From assembly GCA_036782755.1 (NCBI GenBank), contig DAIPYL010000032.1, forward strand, positions 1 to 18,459: a stretch of 18,459 nt of DNA, given 5' to 3'. Position 1 is the stretch's first letter; each line of letters opens with the position of its first letter. The notes under the pieces are model-generated. The model ran no database searches. It was not told the origin of the DNA and saw only the letters and a program-made list of their open reading frames with translations. Shown one piece after another: positions 15,454 to 18,459 of the stretch. A program made the translations under genes and the position numbers. The stretch comes from Jeotgalicoccus sp036782755. GTDB lineage: Bacteria; Bacillota; Bacilli; Staphylococcales; Salinicoccaceae.

Positions 15454-15482
15454 ATAATACCATACATCCGGGAATTATTTAA
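15454..15482 (-). promoter_or_regulatory. Extended -10 promoter for hemL
   Basis: On the minus strand TGGTATTAT gives an extended -10 (TATTAT is the complement of 15454-15459). A weak -35 TTAAAT (complement of 15477-15482) lies 17 nt upstream. The expected start is near 15447, giving a leader of about 30 nt. It is back-to-back with the bcp promoter. I saw no convincing PerR box here. Confidence 0.5.
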
Positions 15483-15494
15483 GGAAGTAGAATG

Positions 15495-15521
15495 GTTTAA
15501 ACTATTGCGCGGAAAGGGTAT
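15495..15521 (+). promoter_or_regulatory. Sigma-B promoter for bcp
   Basis: GTTTAA (15495-15500) and GGGTAT (15516-15521) match both boxes of the sigma-B consensus perfectly, with a 15-nt spacer inside the accepted range. The same stretch could be read by sigma-A as TTTAAA-N17-TATTAT, so dual use is possible. The start would be near 15528, about 38 nt before the bcp ATG. Confidence 0.7.
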
Positions 15522-15565
15522 TATATATGTACAGACTAATTAATGATGAAAAGGATGACTCATAA

Positions 15566-16012
15566 ATGGATAAGTTTCCAAAGTTTGAACTAGAAAACCA
15601 GAATGGTGAAATCGTATCTAATAATTCATTAACAGGACGCACAGTAATTTATTTTTACCCGAAAGATAATACACCGGGCTGTACTACTCAGGCATGCGAT
15701 ATGAGAGACAGTATGGCAAGCCTTAATGACCTGGGAGTTACTGTTTACGGTGTAAGCGGGGACAGTAAAAAGAAACATCAGAATTTTATCGAAAAACACG
15801 GCCTGAACTTCGATCTGTTAGTCGATGAAGACTTTAAACTGTCGGAGGAGCTTGGAGTGTACGGACCAAAGAAAGCATTCGGCAAAGAATTTAACGGAAT
15901 TACCCGTACAACGTTCGTTCTGGACGAAGATTCAAAGATACTGAAACGTTTTGATAAAGTTAAAGCATCGGCACACGCAGATGAACTTCAAGACTTTCTT
16001 AAAGAGGGGTAA
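15566..16012 (+). CDS. bcp: Thiol peroxidase Bcp (peroxiredoxin Q)
   Basis: A 148-residue thioredoxin-fold peroxiredoxin that reduces hydrogen peroxide and organic hydroperoxides. The peroxidatic Cys39 and resolving Cys44 lie in TPGCTTQACDMRD, the C-x4-C spacing of atypical two-cysteine PrxQ/BCP proteins. YFYPKDNTPGC and the later TRTTFVLDE are family signatures. AAGGATG serves as ribosome binding site before ATG 15566. The upstream promoter matches sigma-B. The dehydrogenase gene follows with overlap or a 5-nt gap, then perR, so a peroxide-defence context is evident. Confidence 0.95.
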   Translation: MDKFPKFELENQNGEIVSNNSLTGRTVIYFYPKDNTPGCTTQACDMRDSMASLNDLGVTVYGVSGDSKKKHQNFIEKHGLNFDLLVDEDFKLSEELGVYGPKKAFGKEFNGITRTTFVLDEDSKILKRFDKVKASAHADELQDFLKEG

Positions 16013-16017
16013 TGATA

Positions 16018-16950
16018 ATGAATATTACTTCAACGGTTAAGCTGAAAGATTATATGGTTGAAAAACTGGATAAAGAATATAACTACTTATATGTAGAAAA
16101 AGAAAATATGACAGATAAAATTAAAGCGGAAGCTGATATTTTCGTAACATATGGCGGAGATTTAACCGACGGTGAAGCGGAACAGTTTGAGAATCTAAAA
16201 TGGGTACATGTTATGAGTGCAGGAATCGATGAGATTCCAAAAGACATTTTTGACAAAGCGCTTGTTACCAACTCAACAGGTATACATAAAATACCGATGA
16301 CTGAGTATGCTGTCGGCATATTGATGCAGTATTATAAGAATTTTGCCAAACTGCATGAAGCTCAGAAGAACAATGAATGGATCAGTTATTCACGTTCGGA
16401 GGAGTTGTACGGAAAAGAAGCGCATATTCTCGGGACGGGGAGTATCGGCAGTCATCTTGCGAAAGCGCTGCAGGTTTTCGGTGTCCGGACAGTAGGTTAT
16501 AATACCGACGGCCGTTCTATAGAAGGTTTTGATCAGACTCACGAAATCAGCGAGCTGAATGCAAAAATAGGAACTGCAGATATAATGGTTAATATTTTAC
16601 CGAGTACTCCAAGTACGACGAACTTCCTTCAGACGGAAACATTCAAACTGATGAAAGACGAAGCGGTATTCCTGAATATCGGCAGAGGAACAGTAATGAC
16701 TGATAAAGTATTGATGGAAGTACTTGAACAGAAATATATTGCGCAGGTTTTATCCGATGTATTTAATGAAGAGCCGCTGCCGGCGGACAGCCCCTTATAT
16801 AACTATGATAACCTTACAATTACACCGCATTGCTCTGCGAAAACGCGCATGTATAATGTCAGAGCGTTTGATATATTCATATATAACCTTGAGAACATGA
16901 ATGATGAATCAAAAATGCAAAATATTATCGATTATAATAAAGGTTATTAA
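16018..16950 (+). CDS. D-isomer-specific 2-hydroxyacid dehydrogenase family protein
   Basis: A 310-residue NAD(P)-dependent dehydrogenase related to D-3-phosphoglycerate dehydrogenases. The Rossmann motif is GTGSIG (139-144). The catalytic triad is Arg223 in NIGRGTV, Glu252 in DVFNEEPLP and His271 in TPHCSA. Its substrate is unknown. It lacks the C-terminal ACT domain of true SerA and is shorter. I prefer ATG 16018, 8 nt after the AAGAGGGG ribosome binding site; the in-frame ATG at 16012, which overlaps the bcp stop, is too close. It is co-transcribed with bcp; a gene of this type lies between bcp and perR in S. aureus too. Confidence 0.87.
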   Translation: MNITSTVKLKDYMVEKLDKEYNYLYVEKENMTDKIKAEADIFVTYGGDLTDGEAEQFENLKWVHVMSAGIDEIPKDIFDKALVTNSTGIHKIPMTEYAVGILMQYYKNFAKLHEAQKNNEWISYSRSEELYGKEAHILGTGSIGSHLAKALQVFGVRTVGYNTDGRSIEGFDQTHEISELNAKIGTADIMVNILPSTPSTTNFLQTETFKLMKDEAVFLNIGRGTVMTDKVLMEVLEQKYIAQVLSDVFNEEPLPADSPLYNYDNLTITPHCSAKTRMYNVRAFDIFIYNLENMNDESKMQNIIDYNKGY

Positions 16951-16957
16951 TAATAAT

Positions 16958-16987
16958 TTGACAATGATTTTATATTCAAAGTACAAT
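16958..16987 (+). promoter_or_regulatory. Sigma-A promoter for perR
   Basis: A perfect -35 TTGACA (16958-16963) and a -10 TACAAT (16982-16987) are separated by 18 nt. The start would be near 16994, about 36 nt before perR. The 10-bp palindrome TTATTAATAA (16944-16953), overlapping the upstream stop, is AT-rich like a Per box but does not match the 15-bp consensus well. Confidence 0.65.
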
Positions 16988-17029
16988 GTATATATTAGGT
17001 ATATATAAACAGAAGGAAGGATCAGTCAT

Positions 17030-17494
17030 ATGAAGATGATCGATAATCATCATGACCATTTCGCAGAGTCTCTTGAGGCGCTTAAAAATACAGGCGTGAG
17101 AATCACACCTCAAAGAAAAGCTGTTCTCAGCTATCTCGTTGAAAGTGAAGTGCATCCGACTGCCGATGATATATTTCAAGCACTGTCCAGCGAATTTCCA
17201 AACATGAGTGTCGCTACAGTATATAATAACTTAAAATTATTTAAACAGACGGGTCTTGTTAAAGAGCTGACTTACGGTGATTCATCCAGCCGTTTCGATT
17301 TTAACTCGGTACCTCATTACCATATCATTTGCAGCGAATGCGGAAAGATTACAGATTTTCAATATCCGGCATTAGAAGAAGTGGAGCATCTTGCAGGTTT
17401 AGTAACAGACTACGATGTCAGTCACCACCGCTTGGAAATCTACGGCGTGTGTCCTGAATGCAGCGGGAATACAGATAGTAATTCCGACAGCTAA
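17030..17494 (+). CDS. perR: Peroxide-responsive repressor PerR
   Basis: A 154-residue Fur-family regulator that senses hydrogen peroxide by metal-catalysed histidine oxidation and represses peroxide-defence and iron-storage genes. The winged-helix domain (GVRITPQRKAVL ... SVATVYNNLKLF) is followed by TYGDSSSRFDFN. Every regulatory-metal ligand known in Bacillus PerR has a counterpart: His42, Asp90, His96, His98 and Asp109. The structural zinc site is Cys101, Cys104, Cys141 and Cys144. Asp (not Glu) at the Asp109 position supports PerR rather than Fur. The ribosome binding site is AAGGAAGG; a second ATG lies two codons in. It has its own promoter and a strong terminator. Confidence 0.95.
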   Translation: MKMIDNHHDHFAESLEALKNTGVRITPQRKAVLSYLVESEVHPTADDIFQALSSEFPNMSVATVYNNLKLFKQTGLVKELTYGDSSSRFDFNSVPHYHIICSECGKITDFQYPALEEVEHLAGLVTDYDVSHHRLEIYGVCPECSGNTDSNSDS

Positions 17495-17536
17495 ATCCAG
17501 TTCCTTCTATATAAAGGGTATAAAAAGAACATCATT

Positions 17537-17572
17537 AAAAAGACCCGGTGCAATTTCGCACCGGGTCTTTTT
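17537..17572. terminator. Bidirectional terminator between perR and ygzB
   Basis: The stem pairs AAAAAGACCCGGTGC (17537-17551) with GCACCGGGTCTTTTT (17558-17572) around a 6-nt loop. It has a GC-rich core with A and T tracts on both flanks. It serves the convergent perR (plus) and ygzB (minus) genes. Confidence 0.95.
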
Positions 17573-17574
17573 GT

Positions 17575-17970
17575 TTAGTTTTTGCTGTTTTGCTGTTCGC
17601 GCAGCTCTGCAATCTTTTTCTCTCTGCGGTGTTTAACATTATAATCGACCGTAAACTCTTCGCCTTCCAGTTCCTGATCTAATGTCAGCGGTTCTTTACA
17701 ATGCTGGCAGTAATCAACTCTGCCCAGAATCTTCGTATGACGTTCGCAGTTCGGACATTGAACAGTAACTGTACGTGCACTGATCATACCGACCCAGAAG
17801 TAAATAACGAAACTGAACATGATAGGGATTGTACCCAATACAAGGAAGATCAGCATTACCCATGGAATTTCCCTGAAGAATATTCCAAGATACATAACAG
17901 CCATACCTATAAAAATCATTGCAAGAGCCCAGCCGCGAATACGGAGTATTTTATTACCGGGTTTTCTCAT
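17575..17970 (-). CDS. ygzB: YgzB-family membrane protein (UPF0295) with zinc ribbon
   Basis: A 131-residue protein with two membrane helices (about 14-32 and 37-62), then a cytoplasmic zinc-ribbon-like motif Cys72-x2-Cys75 ... Cys88-x2-Cys91 (CPNC, CQHC) and a charged tail. It matches UPF0295/YgzB, which lies next to perR in Bacillus and staphylococci, and whose function is not known. GAGGTGA lies 5-6 nt before the ATG. It shares a bidirectional terminator with perR. I did not find a convincing promoter for it in the AT-rich region upstream. Confidence 0.87.
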   Translation of the reverse strand: MRKPGNKILRIRGWALAMIFIGMAVMYLGIFFREIPWVMLIFLVLGTIPIMFSFVIYFWVGMISARTVTVQCPNCERHTKILGRVDYCQHCKEPLTLDQELEGEEFTVDYNVKHRREKKIAELREQQNSKN

Positions 17971-18111
17971 TTATGTCACCTCTAAAATTATTCTATACTT
18001 TCTTCGTCTTATATGATAGTATATATCAAGTATTCGATTTACATATTTAACACCCCGTTACGAAGTTGTAACATTTCTAAACAAGATGTTAATAAATCTT
18101 AGGAAAAAGTG

Positions 18112-18140
18112 TTGACGCAGTAAAGGATACTTGATAAGAT
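18112..18140 (+). promoter_or_regulatory. rRNA-type promoter P1
   Basis: TTGACG (18112-18117), a 17-nt spacer, then TAAGAT (18135-18140). An A-rich block lies upstream. The predicted start is G at 18147, opening a GTCGTC sequence. It is the first of four tandem promoters reading right. Bases 17971-18110 hold no gene and only AT-rich sequence. Confidence 0.8.
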
Positions 18141-18204
18141 ATAAAAGTCGTCAAAACACGACGCACACAGTAAAATAAAATCTTAATAAAAGATTAAAAA
18201 GCTG

Positions 18205-18233
18205 TTGCAACTGAAACAGACACATGTTATGAT
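18205..18233 (+). promoter_or_regulatory. rRNA-type promoter P2
   Basis: TTGCAA (18205-18210), a 17-nt spacer, then TATGAT (18228-18233). The predicted start is G at 18240, again followed by TCGTC. A 6-bp inverted repeat (AATCTT at 18179-18184, AAGATT at 18190-18195) sits in its A-rich upstream region. Confidence 0.78.
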
Positions 18234-18270
18234 ATGAAAGTCGTCTAAACAACGGCACAACATAACTTCA

Positions 18271-18382
18271 CAAAAACTTAAAATAGTTGTTGCGTCCAAA
18301 ACCTGGATGTGTTAAGATAGTAAATGTCGTCGAAAGAACGATGTAACACAAACTTAACAAAAACTTAAAATAGTTATTGCGT
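18271..18382 (+). repeat. Tandem promoter repeat unit (P3/P4)
   Basis: Bases 18271-18295 and 18358-18382 agree at 24 of 25 positions (CAAAAACTTAAAATAGTT, then G or A, then TTGCGT). The period is 87 bp. This points to duplication of an A-rich upstream element plus -35 box within the promoter array; the spacers and leaders between copies have diverged. Confidence 0.85.
18290..18318 (+). promoter_or_regulatory. rRNA-type promoter P3
   Basis: TTGCGT (18290-18295), a 17-nt spacer, then TAAGAT (18313-18318). The predicted start is G at 18326, again followed by TCGTC. The 25 bases ending at its -35 (18271-18295) are nearly identical to those at P4. Confidence 0.78.
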
Positions 18383-18405
18383 TTGTAAAACAGACGTGTT
18401 AAGAT
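18377..18405 (+). promoter_or_regulatory. rRNA-type promoter P4
   Basis: TTGCGT (18377-18382), a 17-nt spacer, then TAAGAT (18400-18405). The predicted start is G at 18412. Its leader differs from the others and runs off the window without a recognisable boxA. An rRNA operon is expected beyond 18459. Confidence 0.78.
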
Positions 18406-18459
18406 AATTAAGCAGTCAACGAGAGCTTAACAAAACAAACACAAAGCTTTACACAAAGA

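Noticed and set aside
16944..16953. Palindrome TTATTAATAA upstream of perR as a Per box
   Set aside because: It matches the 15-bp Per box consensus at only about 8 of 14 informative positions and overlaps the end of the upstream gene. AT-rich chance is as likely.
18112..18405. Regularly spaced repeats resembling a CRISPR-like or satellite array
   Set aside because: The units are imperfect and each contains a correctly spaced -35 and -10, so tandem promoters explain them; no cas genes are present.

Overview
The window looks like a chromosomal core segment of a member of the Staphylococcaceae. Most proteins read as orthologues of Staphylococcus aureus and Bacillus housekeeping genes (AmpS, RecX, YfhH, YfhP, MutY, Ntdp/DUF402, a Sav1866-type ABC exporter, GsaB/HemL, Bcp, PerR, YgzB). 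Their order follows the yfh-mutY-gsaB-bcp-perR-ygzB neighbourhood of that group. Divergence from S. aureus suggests a related genus (Jeotgalicoccus, Salinicoccus, Macrococcus or Nosocomiicoccus are possible); this is inference. I see no phage, insertion sequence, CRISPR array, tRNA or rRNA body.

Layout. 1-2076, minus strand: a YtxH-domain protein with a sigma-B-like promoter, a YihY/BrkB membrane protein and a beta-carbonic anhydrase. 2260-3936, plus strand: DUF1128 (YfkK), aminopeptidase AmpS and a 51-residue membrane protein. 3997-7860, plus strand: acyl-CoA thioesterase, RecX, YfhH, then a TagGH-like pair whose ATPase subunit has lost all its catalytic motifs. 7873-8850, minus strand: YfhP. 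8915-12969, plus strand: MutY, Ntdp, the Sav1866-type exporter and an alkyladenine DNA glycosylase. 13001-15414, minus strand: an aromatic-acid-exporter-type membrane protein and HemL, in one operon. 15566-17494, plus strand: Bcp behind a sigma-B-like promoter, a 2-hydroxyacid dehydrogenase and PerR. 17575-17970, minus strand: YgzB. 18100-18459: four tandem rRNA-type promoters pointing off the right edge, almost certainly into an rrn operon.

Themes. Genome maintenance (RecX, MutY, AAG glycosylase, Ntdp) and peroxide or stress defence (Bcp, PerR, YtxH) are interleaved with membrane proteins. Convergent gene pairs are separated by clean bidirectional terminators.

The most unusual items are: (1) the intact but catalytically dead TagH-like protein and its degenerate TagG-like partner; (2) the fourfold rRNA promoter array, in which three predicted transcripts begin at a G opening a conserved small hairpin; (3) sigma-B-like promoters at bcp and ytxH; (4) three terminator-like hairpins directly abutting the next gene's ribosome binding site, which may act as attenuators.
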